Shown here: positions 1-11,030 of the stretch, one piece after another
Layout: every line of letters begins with the position of its first letter
Position numbering within the stretch: the first letter of the stretch is position 1
Origin: Hyaloscypha bicolor E
Lineage: Eukaryota > Ascomycota > Leotiomycetes > Helotiales > Hyaloscyphaceae
Direction of reading: 5' to 3'
Assembly (NCBI RefSeq): GCF_002865645.1
Contig: NW_020194555.1
Span: 1 to 64,000 of the forward strand
Length of the DNA: 64,000 nt
Notes under the pieces: generated by a model
The model's input: the letters and a program-made list of their open reading frames with translations, nothing else
What the model was told of the DNA's origin: nothing
Databases searched by the model: none
Translations under genes and position numbers: made by a program

Positions 1-1049
1 TTTAAAAAGCTAATATAATTTACTAATTCTTATTATTAATCTATTTCTTATTATTAAATATTATCTAAATAATTCCTATATTCTTAATACTAATTTGAAA
101 TACCTAATCTTTTTATATTTTATATTAATTTTAATATTAATTATTCTAAACTTAATAATAATATTATAAACTCTATTTATATTATTTTATAATTCTTTTT
201 TTTATAAATTTTAATGCTTTTAGTATTACTTTTATTAATATAAATATTACTTTAAAATCCCAAATAACTAAATAGTTTTATATTATTTAAAGTTAATTCT
301 AATAAATACTAAATAAATATAATTAGCTTTCGGAAAAGATATAGATTAGTTTTAGAAGAAGTAATATCTTATTCTAAATTATTTCTTAATTCTATTATTC
401 TAATTTCTTTTTTATTAATACTTATTTTATATTTTTCCTAATATCTTTAATATATTTATATATCTTATCTTTTATATATTTCCTATATTATTTTCCTTTT
501 TTTATACTATTTTTTGAATTAATAGAAATATTTCTAAATAAATAAGAAATTAGGATATACTTATATTATAAAATTTTTATTATTTTCTTTTATATTCTAA
601 TACTTTAAATATTATTACTATATCTATATTTCTATTATATTATTTTCTTATTTCTCTATTATTACTATTTAGTTTAACTTGCCTTAATTATTTCCTTAAT
701 TATATTTCCTTAGGTATATATATTTATATTCTTTTCTATAATAAAAGCCTAATTCTATATTTTATTTTCTATAATTATTTCTAATTTATAATTATATTAT
801 CTCAAATATATCTAATTATTATACCTATTTTCCCTATTATATATACTACTATTTTAGCTTTATTTTCTTATTAGAAAGAAAGAAAAACACGAATATATAT
901 AATATATTTATATAATTTAAAACTATTTCAATTTACTTTTTATTTTGGAATATATTTAAAAGAAATCCTTATAATCTCGAAAACCTTTAATTCTATAACC
1001 TATAATTATTATACTAATAATATCTTTATAATTTATTAAGAATAATAAA

Positions 1050-3750
1050 ATGGCCAAAAAATAGATTTCTTAAGTTAGTAAAGTATAATAGCTAGTTCTT
1101 ATAAGCTATAGTATTATTAAAAGCCTATAAATTAATAATATTAAAGTTTAGAATATTAAAAAAGCTTAAGTAATTATAGAAGGTCTACTAATACTAGAAA
1201 AGATAGCTATAATTACCGAATTTAATACAAATATCCTAGATAAGCTAAATAATATATATAATAAGCTCTTAAAGTAGAAAACTTTTATTAGAGATAGAAC
1301 TAGACTGGGATTAACTAAAGAGGAGCTAAAGAACTACTAAGCTAATAATAGGGAATTTAAGAATATTATTAAAGGCATTTCTAAAAGCAAATAAGAGAAG
1401 CTTAATAAGATTAAGACTATAGTAAATAGTCTTAATATTAAGGGTCAGAATAAAATTATATTATATAATAAAGCTTTTGGCTAATATATTAATAATATCT
1501 ATAATAATCTTAGTAAAAATATTTATAAGAAGTTATATTCTCTTTTTAAGATAAAAGCTTTAGTATATGAAGTTATTTAGTTAATTAATAAAGCTATTTT
1601 AGAGTATATTAAGGATAAAAAGTATTAGAATACTAGTATATTTACTAAATTAGATATTACTAAGATACTTAAGTATACTAAAGCTATTTCGGAATATAGA
1701 GAATTAAAGTTTAAGCTACTATTAGCTAATAACCTTAAAGCTAAATAGTATATCTTTAATACTTCCGGAATTCTAATTAAGGAAGTTTATAGTAATAAGC
1801 CTTTTCCTGCTTTCCGAAATAAGCCTAAAAAATAGGCTCCTATTATAATTTTAGTTTTAACTTAACCGGATCTAGCTAAGAAAAATAGAGCTAATTTAGT
1901 AGAGCTTAGTAAGAAAACTACTAGTAAAGCTAGTAGAACTAGTATAATTAGATAAGAAGAACCTAATAAGAATAGAAAGTAAACTGAGCCTAAGACTTCT
2001 AATAAATAATAGAGATCTAAATACTAGACCAAGTATAAAATTAGTAAACTAAAGAAAAGTAAAAAGAAATCCTCTATTCCAAAAAGAAAAATACTATCTA
2101 AGAAAACTCCTATAACTATATCTAGAACCAAGAAGCGGAAAACTAAGAGTATTAAGTCCGGAGAACTTAATAAAGATATCTATTATACCTATAAGATACT
2201 AGCTAAATAGAAGTTAATACTTACTTAATAGGATAAATATTCCTTTAAAGAGATATATAATAGTATTATAGGACTTATCTATAAGCGAGAATACTATAGG
2301 ATTAATAATAGATTCCTTAAAGCTCTTTATATAGTATATATTTAGTAACTTACTAATATTCTTTCTATTAATATATAAGAGATTAAGAATACTCTAAAGC
2401 TAGTTACTAAGATCTATAAAGTTATTAAAGGCAAAAAGTATATTTCTATTACTTGAGTAAATAAGAAAATACAAGATTTCTTTTATAAGAACCAGGAAAT
2501 TAAGAAATATAAATATAAATATTATATTTCTAATTAATTCCGCCCTAATCTATAGCTCTAATTCAATACTATAGTTCCTATTCCTGAGTCTAGTATTACT
2601 AATCTGGATACTAATAGCTATATTTATAAGAAGAATTACCTAAAGTAAATTAAGAAGCTTAGTATTTAAGAGCTTTTAATAAAAGAAATAGAAATACTAT
2701 AGTTCTATTTCTAAAAAGATAATATATTAATATATAAAGATCTTAATAATAGTTATTTTACTTTAGCCTCTTAACTTTTAATAGTAAATCTATTAATATA
2801 GCTCGGATTTTATAAGGTATTAAGTAAGTATCCTATTTATCTAGTTATTTACTTTTAGCTAGCCTAATACTTTACTTCTAGAAATATTAATTATAATTAG
2901 TATAAAGGTAATACTAAAGATCTAGCTATTACTAAAGCTTTAAGTAGTAAATTCTATCTTAGTAAAAAATATTAGAATATTAGCTATATTTTCCTTATAG
3001 ACTATAAGAAGGCTATTACCTTTAGTAAGAAATTCTTTAAAGATATTAATTACTCATCTATTTCTAATAAATTTGAGCCGGAAATAGCTAAGAAAATAGG
3101 CAAGTATTTACTAAAGGTAATAGGAGAAAAGATTTCAAATATAGTCTATTTAACTAGATAAATAAATGCCTTTAGCTAGGTAATCTATAAGTCTAGAATT
3201 ATAGAAAAGTATTAATTCTCGGATAATATATAAGTTAAAGAATAGCTTAATAATAATTTACTACTTAATAAGCCTTTTACTATAGTTCCTATAAGTCTAG
3301 TTATTATTAAGAATAAAATATATAAAAATAAAGTCTTTTATAAGGTTATTAAAGCCTCTTATCTAGAGCTTTCCCCTTTTATTAAAGGTTAATTTAAGAA
3401 TATAATAGATAATACGAAATTTAAAGAAGCTATTTATTTAGAATATATTAGTATAATTTATAATATAATTTACTATAATAAGCCTCCTTAATACCCTATA
3501 GTAAAGGCGGAAATTAAGTAATAATTAAAGGCGGATACTAATTAATATAGAGAACTATATTAGATTTAGTATAAGAATATAACTAAGCGGGTTCGGATTA
3601 CCTTTAAGTAAGTTCGGAAATACGAAATAAGACTATTTAAGAGTAATAAGTCTTATTTTAGGTATATAGAGAAGAAGTTAGATTAACTAATAAAGGAAGA
3701 TTCTAAATATTTTATTATTTTAGACTCTAAATAGGATTTTTCTATTATTT
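1050..3750 (+). pseudogene. Decayed mobile-element coding relic, plus strand, family unknown
   Basis: From an ATG at 1050 one frame reads on for at least 800 bases as plausible protein interrupted only by TAA and TAG, for example MAKK followed by a stop where Gln or Trp would sit. A Lys/Arg-rich segment follows at about 1900-2160, and further protein-like stretches continue to about 3750. The first part looks helical and rich in Lys, Asn and Ile, partly an effect of the AT drift. I could not find a reverse transcriptase, integrase or DDE motif in it, so the family is open: a transposase, a gag-like protein or a captured gene are all possible. It ends near 3800, where the opposite-strand gypsy relic begins, so one element has probably inserted into or beside the other. 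Confidence 0.5.
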
Positions 3751-3839
3751 TTAGTATTTAGGGAATAAGTATAAATAAATAAGAGGTCAGATATAGTATA
3801 ATAGGCCATATTTATTAAAAATTATATTATTTTGGCGGT

Positions 3840-6800
3840 TTTGAGATTTAGGTTATATAGTAAAGGCTATGGCCTTTTATATATAACTTGCAGAAATTAT
3901 ATAAGAAAGCTAGTTTTTCTATAGACTTAGAGAATAATTCTTTATAAGTATTTAATTAATTAAGCTTTTATATACTATATACTATTTATACTTTACTATT
4001 TATGCTTTTAATTTATTATTTTACTATTAAGTTATGTTTTATATTCTGGTATACTTTATATAGGTTTTTGTCTTATTATAGTTTCTCTCTCATATTATAT
4101 AGTTTTAGAAAAGAATATTACCAGATACTAGAGTTCTATCTAGGGGGCTTACTATAAGAGAATACTAGCTATAACTCTATTTAATATATTTGTTTTAATT
4201 ATAATAAGAAAGTTTAGGTTATAGTAATATAGAATTAGTATCGAGAATATAGCTTATTTTAGCTTTATAAAACCTTCTTAATACTAATCTATTTATTTAA
4301 ATAGAACTTCCTTATATATTAGAGCTATTAGGGGCTTTATTATATAACTATATTCCGTAATAAAGTATTAATAAAAATTATAAAAGCCTAGAAAGCCTTA
4401 TATTTCCTTAATTATCTTTAGTAATTATTAGTTCTTAATAATTACTATTTTATCTGAATTTACTTTAATGCCTCTAATAGAAATAATAAAGCCTAGATAC
4501 TTTATATAAGTAATTTTAAGCTCTAATTTCTTAATATTTATTTAGAGGCCAATATTCTATAATTACTAAAGAATCTTTTATATATAGTCTTTATATTTTA
4601 GGAAATTATTCGAGTAAATTAGGATATTATTTAAATAAGCTATATAAAAGATATTAAGGTAATTAAAGAAAATATTATTTATATATCTCTAATATATAAT
4701 AGGGCTATTAGTTAGGCTTTTCTAAAGAACTTTATACTTATAGGCCTTATATTTTATATAAAATATTATAAGTTCTTCTAATTCTGAGTCTATTTGAATC
4801 TAATAAAATACTTGCCAGATATCTAGCTTTATATAGGCCTTGGCTTGAACTAGTTATATAAAAGTTTTATAAATAAAGAAAAGAGAATAATAATTCTTTT
4901 ATATTAAGTTATTTAGCTTATAATAATTAATATAGAATTAGAGAGCTCTATTAGTCTTTTTTATAAAAAGAATTAGGGATATAAAAGGAGACTAGCTTGG
5001 CTTAATAAAGCCTTATTAGAGGTTCTTTTTAAGGAAATACTTGACTTCCTATAGCTTATAAGTTAATTATTAATAAAGCAAGAAATATTCTAGGCTTTCT
5101 GGATCTTTAGAATTATTAATCTAAATCTTATAATTATATAATTAATACGAGAATAAGATATTTAATATTTCCTTTAAAAAAAATCTGTAAAATTCTTAAA
5201 TTCCTTTAGTAAAACTCTTATTAGCTATTATAGCTCTATTTCTCCTGGCTATTACTTGCCCGAAATAAACTCGTTCTCTTATTATAATTTTAGCTCTTTA
5301 TTAATCTCGAAAAACGATATTATAAAAAAAAGGTTCTTTTTTTTCTATAGGTTTATTTAGAAAACAGCTAGTAAGATATCTATAATATTAACTATAAGCC
5401 TTAACTAGGTCTTAGAGCTTTCCTTTAGATAATATGGCTTTAATATTCTTATTTCTAGCTTAGGAGAAACTTTTATATTCCCTAAGGCTACTTGTATTTT
5501 TCTATAATATTAAGCTTAATCTTTTTATTATATATGGCTTTCTGAGCCCGGATTAGAAAAAGAATAAGGGGATTTTCTCTTTATAAGCTAAGGTTTCTAG
5601 GACTTATTCCTGGCTATAGCTTTATTTCTTCTATTTATATCTTTTTAGTACTAGTTACTTTTCCTAGATTTCAAGTTCTTATATATAGTAATTAGGACCT
5701 TATCTTAATTCTTTTTTCTAGGCTAATTATCTAGCCAGATTAATCTTCTATTCTTATAATTAATTAGAATACTAGTACTTATAAATTATTATTATCCCAA
5801 AATTATATTATATTTATCTAGTTTTATAACTAGTATAAATACTAGAACCTTTCATTTATTAATAAAGAATATAAGCTTAATATAATAAGTAATAGATATA
5901 GCCTACTTGCTATTAAACCCTCTTATATTATAAGATAATATTAATTAAGTAAGCTTAATATCTAGAAATTATTTAATTATTCTTATAAACTTAGAATTAA
6001 TAAAAGTATATTTATTTACTCTAGTATTAATAAAAGAAGAAGTCTTAATACCTAGTTTATTATTACTAATTATATAAAGAAATATAAATGCTTTATTTCT
6101 TAATAGCTAGCTTAAATTAACTTCTATTATATCTATATAATATAGCCCTAAAGAGAAGACTTTCTTTAAAAGTTCTTGTTTCCTTATTTTATATTTTTAG
6201 ACGGCTTATTTATAATAAGTACTACTAGTTTAGCTACTAAGACTTGCTTTATATACTTGGTTTTAGGCTCTAGATAATTTCTAGATATATAATTAAATTT
6301 ATTATAATTATAGTATTTGAGATCTAAGAATCTAGGCTTTAGAATAATAGGCTTATTTATTACTAGGATCTTAAGAGCGGGCTTTATATAAAGGGCACTT
6401 TCTAAACTTAGCTTATTTATATTTTTATTAGCTTTTTTAGATATCTAGTCTTTCTTTTTATAATAAGCTCGGATTTACTAGTTATTTATAATATAGTATT
6501 ATATGAATTTTATAATATAAATAGCCGGGTTATTATAGTATATAGCTATAGCTTTTTAGAGCTTTCAGGTAAGCTTATTATTTAGATTATTCTTAAAGTC
6601 CTATAAGTTAATATTTTCGTCTATTATATATCTTAGAAATAAGATATAGAATTCCTAAAAAATCTGGCCCTTTTTTATAAATAGCTTTTTAAAGGCTTAC
6701 CGAGTATTATATTTCTTATTTGGGTTACTATATAGCTTTTCTAAGTAAGTATATAGTTCTCTAATAGTCTTATATATATATTAATTATTCTGGTTTAGAT

Positions 6801-7500
6801 AAGAAAAGATTAAATAAAAATATAGCTATTTATATAGCCAGAAATATAGATAATCTTAAAGTTCTCTATCTAGTAAGTATTAGAGTTATTATAGAGCTTA
6901 TTCTTAATCTAAACTAACTAATTATTAAAAGTAATACTATTCTTAGTTATATTTTTAAAAATAGAAAAGTCAGGAAGTTTAACTAAATATCTACTTTCTA
7001 AAATAGGGGAACTAGTTATTTCTATAGGCTATATAATAAGCTTCTTAATAATAGCTTTATTTTTTTATAAGGCTTATTTAGTTTCTCTTAGCTAATTATA
7101 ATAATTCTTACTATAAATAAGAATATTATATATCTTTAGAATTAGTTTAATAATCTTCTTATATAAAGCCTCTAGGCTTCGGAATAACTCTTAGAAGTCT
7201 GCCTTTAATAGGGCAGATCTCTCTTCTTTCTTGGCTCTCTTAAAAAAAAGTATCTTTCCTATTATAAGTATTAATAAAATATTCGGACTTCTTAGAAAAC
7301 TTAATAAGAGGCTCTGGTTTACCTTCTAGTAATATACTAGTAGTATCTCATACTATAGCTTCTTCTAACTTGCCTAGTTATTCTAGGACTTGCTTTCTTA
7401 TAAGTCTTTATTTAGTAATAAAGTTACTAGCCTATTTACTTATCTAGCTAGTCTAGGGCTTTCTTGCCTAGTTATTCTAGGGCTTTCTTTTATTCTAATA
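3840..7500 (-). pseudogene. Ty3/gypsy retrotransposon gag-pol relic (RIP-mutated)
   Basis: Read on the minus strand, the order is gag, zinc knuckle, reverse transcriptase, RNase H. A zinc-knuckle spacing lies at 6274-6315 with every ligand turned to Tyr. The reverse-transcriptase active-site block reads YLNNILIYSNN at about 4605-4637, where the family has YLDDILIYS. It is followed by the usual block resembling GLQINIKK then YLGFIIS (about 4480-4560), and then by the segment resembling AFLGFYNFY before the RNase H core near 4130-4200. Many in-frame TAA and TAG codons make it non-coding. No integrase is visible: the homology stops near 3840, where the plus-strand relic lies. Upstream, gag-like sequence extends to at least 7200-7500. 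No long terminal repeats could be recognised. Confidence 0.8.
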
Positions 7501-8369
7501 TTAGTTAACTAGTACAGGAGTAGCTACGGTATATTATATCTATACTTATCGAAAACTAATTAGATAGGTATTATTTAAATTCTCTATAGAATTAAGAAGT
7601 AAATAAGCTTTAAATTATATTACGAGTATAAGATCTAAGGCCTAGAAGGCATAGTTAGACTATTTCTATTTTAATAATTCAAAGCTAAAGAAAGAAGAGG
7701 ATCTCGAAGGAGCCTCGGATCTAAATAATCGCAAGCTATATACGGGCCTATATACTAGCTTAAGCTCGGGGTCACATGTAACTATTAGGTAATTACAGAT
7801 ACTATACTCAGATACTAAATACCTCGCTTAAGTCTAATTCCTACTAGTATTATATATTATAATAACTATAATAAGTAATAGAAAAAGAAAGAAAAAAGAT
7901 AATAAAGAATCTAGAAATATAGGCTAGAAAATAAGTTCTTAAAATTAAGATAATTATTTCTTTTAAGCTTCTAATACTAATTTATAATTCCTAAAACGAA
8001 TTTATAAAAAATAAGATTAAAGCTATTTAAATTAAGTACTAATTACTTTATAATAAAATAGCTAAGAAATAAGCTAAAAACCCTATAATTTTTATAGATA
8101 TTTCTATTAATCTTATAATACTTATATTAGAATAAACCTATTATATAAAAGTAATATTAGTAGAATCTGGGAGGTTAGATAAGAAAATATAAATAATAAA
8201 ATTAATAAAAAAAAATTAGTTTTATATTTTTTATTATCTAATTTAATAATATTATCTAATTTAATAGCTTAAAATACAGATTTTATAATATTAGAATAAT
8301 AAAATATTATATCTTTAATTACTTATAAAATAGGGAATTATCTATTATATAATAATTTTGGTTTAGTAC

Positions 8370-8445
8370 AGGCCATCCCGCTTTTGCGGGCCAACTCGCT
8401 TTCCCCGACTAAAGGGAAGGGCCCCTTTAGCGCGACGTCAAGTCC
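8370..8445. other. GC-rich islet with two short hairpins at the edge of the AT desert
   Basis: Inside otherwise AT-only sequence sits a block of about 75 bp rich in G and C. It holds two small inverted repeats: CCCGC-TTTT-GCGGG, and a second pair around CTAAAGGG and CCCTTTAG. A CTAA lies between them. The block might be an element end that escaped RIP, or a remnant of unmutated sequence. No gene is associated with it. Confidence 0.5.
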
Positions 8446-8628
8446 GACTATTATAAGTAATTATTTAGATATTATTAAAACTCTAAAATCTGTTAATACT
8501 TCTATTTAATACCAGCGGTAGTTGGGGGGCCTTTGGGGAGCGTGTGTGCGATTCTAAGGCTGTATCGGTTCCTTAGTAATAAACTCGGGAAATGCCAAGC
8601 GCTAAGCCAAAAAAAGATTCTGCCATCG

Positions 8629-8682
8629 GCACCCCTAATCGACACCAGGGGGTGGGGCGGGGGGCCGTTTTACTTTTTCCCG
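8629..8682 (+). repeat. Solo copy of a GC-rich terminal repeat motif
   Basis: The segment contains AATCGACACC, then a G-rich run, then CGTTTTA and TTTTTCCC. The same order occurs at 32246-32295 (AATCGACACC, G-rich run, CGTTTTA, ATATTCCC) and, inverted, at 31761-31803. At 31.8-32.3 kb the two copies bound an AT-rich insert; here only the right-hand type is seen. It lies about 200 bp upstream of the start codon of the gene at 8883. Confidence 0.6.
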
Positions 8683-8882
8683 CAACTATTGAACGGGAAA
8701 GTTGAGGTAGCACAAGTGGCTTTGAGGCTTTCAGCTATCACTGCAATTTTTGCCTTTTCGCCGAGACACTCACCACTGCCAGAGCCTTGCGGCAAACCCT
8801 TTTTATTTAAGGCTCTGTTTCCCACGGTCGCTGGTTGGGAGACTCAATTTATGTGTACCTCCGCAGATTGACTCTCAAAAAT

Positions 8883-10093
8883 ATGGCAACTCCAAGTCAT
8901 GCGCAAGAGATGTCACAGACTATTCAGACAAGAATCGAGGCGACTAGCCAGGAGATAAATCAAAATCCTCGCATGGAGGCCCCGGTTCCTTCTGTTGCCG
9001 CATTCAATGGAGGAGAGTCCGAAGAACACAGCGGGAACCCAATTAAGGATGAGAAGAGTCAACGAGCTCCCCATTATCAACCGGAAAATTCCACAGAGAT
9101 CAACGAAACAGACCGGCCTATCATGTCTCAAGCTGGTGCAACACATCCTTGGGCACAGAAATCAAGCAATGGTGGCCCAGACTCAGACCCTCCAATTCCA
9201 ATCTCACATGATTATTTTTCCAAGGCAACTCGCGACCAGCTTTCATCTGTTGAGATACTCTCAGAGCTATCGAGGCATCAACTTGCTGAGCTACGGCAAA
9301 TGGTTGCCCTCATCGAAGTTTCGACCACCTCAAAGGTAGAATTCATTTGGGGTTCGGTCCTCCAACTTGTTGGACTCATCTTCGTTGTTGTTTTTGGGGT
9401 GTTCGCCGCGTTGGCATACATTGCTGCAGGTGTTGCGAACACACAGGCATCTGAGGCGAATCAACTTTCTCTCCTCACTTTTTGCATGTTGAATCCGGTA
9501 ATAAGATTGCCTTTCCTCCTCAAAATGTGGCTAAGCCAGTTTAGAATACAACGGGGGATACTTGCGCCGCAGTTTCACAACACGGCGTAGACGCGCTCCG
9601 TGCACTTGCAGCAACCATTTTGGGCCCAACTGCAATCATCACGGCAACTTCTACGCCTTCTTCAACGTCAAGCTCAACAAGTAAGAGTTCAATATCAATA
9701 ACTTTCACAAGTCCCATTACAACAAGTGCAAGTTCTTCAGCGACATTAACTCCGGCGTCAAGTCCTATAGATTCAACAAGTACGAGCTCATCCAAAATAC
9801 TTGCCAGTCCCAGTGGTAATCTTACATTGGGTGTCACCCCGACTCCTTCTACTGGGAATTCTGCAACGCATTCATCCAATGATCTAAGCACACCTGCGCT
9901 GGTGGGAACCGTTGTGGGCGCAATTCTAGGCATGACGAGCATCCTTGTCTCTTGCTGCACCTTCTTCGTAAAGTTTCGGCGCATGAAAAATCACGAAAGC
10001 AGGCCAAGATTGCCCACGCCAGAGGCCGGTCAACCAGAAGGAGAGTCGGAAACTTGGAGAACTACAAGATTCAGAACGCCCCTGAATGTTTGA
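8883..10093 (+). CDS. Hypothetical protein with two membrane segments and a Ser/Thr-rich stretch
   Basis: Two exons, 8883-9497 and 9545-10093, joined over a 47-bp intron (GTAATA donor, CTAAG branch, TTTAG acceptor), give 387 residues. The ATG at 8883 is the first ATG in the frame. The N-terminal ~125 residues are polar and probably disordered. A first hydrophobic segment (residues about 162-185, WGSVLQLVGLIFVVVFG) is followed by an extracytoplasmic-looking region and a long Ser/Thr/Pro-rich stretch. A second hydrophobic segment near residues 310-335 precedes a basic stretch (KFRRMKNH) and a charged tail. I recognise no family. The layout recalls fungal surface or sensor proteins, but that is only an impression. 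It sits between the AT desert and a broken HET gene. The intron is supported because it joins two frames that each continue as sensible protein. Confidence 0.6.
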
Positions 10094-11030
10094 TCTGGGT
10101 TCTCGAAGTAAAGGGAGTCTTGCGAGGAATAATTTGTCACAATGGTGGATAGAATGAGGCCCATTATTTTCTCTTGCCATATTCGAGCTTGGATCAATCC
10201 CTTTGCCTCTTCTGCAGCCAACCACATGTAACCCTTCGCCTCCTCATCCACCTTCATGTCAATTTCACTATCTTTGAGAATGAAGGCCCCAAATTGCCAG
10301 CCCCCACCTGCTTCACTGTCTGGAACAACCAGTACCAATATTTTTTTTAGAGGTTATATAGAGCCCTAGGCTCTCTAGAGGCTAAATAATAGCACTAGCG
10401 CATAGAGTCGCAGTCCACGACCTAACTCTGGCCTATAGACGATAACATCGCGCTAATGTAATTGTATGTTTGCTTTTAGACCAAAGCCTATCTAGTAGTA
10501 CGTTTTCTCGGTGTGGTTAGTTGCCTCGCGCTCCTGTATTTTGGTTGCAACATATGGTCCTTTTGGTGGTGGCAATGCCGCATGCGCCACTCGTCGGCAG
10601 CAGCCGTACGCGTATCTCAATGACAGCCTTATCGTCAACACGCCTCATTCCTGTTGATTTGTCTTCCTAGTGCTTTAGTAGCTTTGCAGGCAGTATGAAA
10701 TCACACAACACTGCAGCTGCACTGCCTCCACAAAATCAAATTCTAGCCCTGCCCGCACACAGCTTGCGCACAGCCCGAAGAAAGGGAAACAAATACCTCC
10801 ACGATGGTGGTTTCCCAAACACATAACTGCTCACTTTCTCTCCCTACAAACATTGCCCACATTACTCCATGGCACTGCCATTCTAGTTTCACGTTTGCTG
10901 TTCAGAAACCGATATTAAACCAAACTTACACTATTTCTGTCTTCGCAGCTAATATTTGATGTAACTAATGTTTTCCTTCTATTCGCTCTTGAGCTATTTA
11001 CTTATCTTATAAGGGCAACTGTGGTTTAAA
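10094..11030. other. Intergenic, nothing recognised
   Basis: No protein-like reading frame and no repeat structure were found. The composition is mixed, with a short near-palindrome (GAGCCCTAGGCTC) near 10360. The right end presumably holds the promoter of the ancestral HET gene at 11031. Confidence 0.5.

Larger units (their letters stand above)
1..8450. repeat. AT-rich, RIP-degraded transposon block
   Basis: A roughly 8.4-kb gene-free stretch made almost only of A and T, with TA, AAT and TTA runs. No open frame of useful length remains in any of the six frames. Long stretches still read as protein if TAA and TAG are ignored, and TGA is almost absent from those frames. That is what repeat-induced point mutation leaves behind, because CAA and CAG become TAA and TAG, TGG becomes TAG or TAA, and TGA becomes TAA. 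At least two relics are recognisable (see the entries at 1050-3750 and 3840-7500). The rest, including positions 1-1000 and about 7500-8360, shows no motif I can assign. Such blocks are usually heterochromatic in filamentous ascomycetes; that point is family knowledge, not visible here. Confidence 0.9.

Noticed and set aside
8370..8445. Helitron 3' end (hairpin followed by CTAA)
   Set aside because: The distance between hairpin and CTAA is too long, and no 5' TC end or Rep/helicase is seen.
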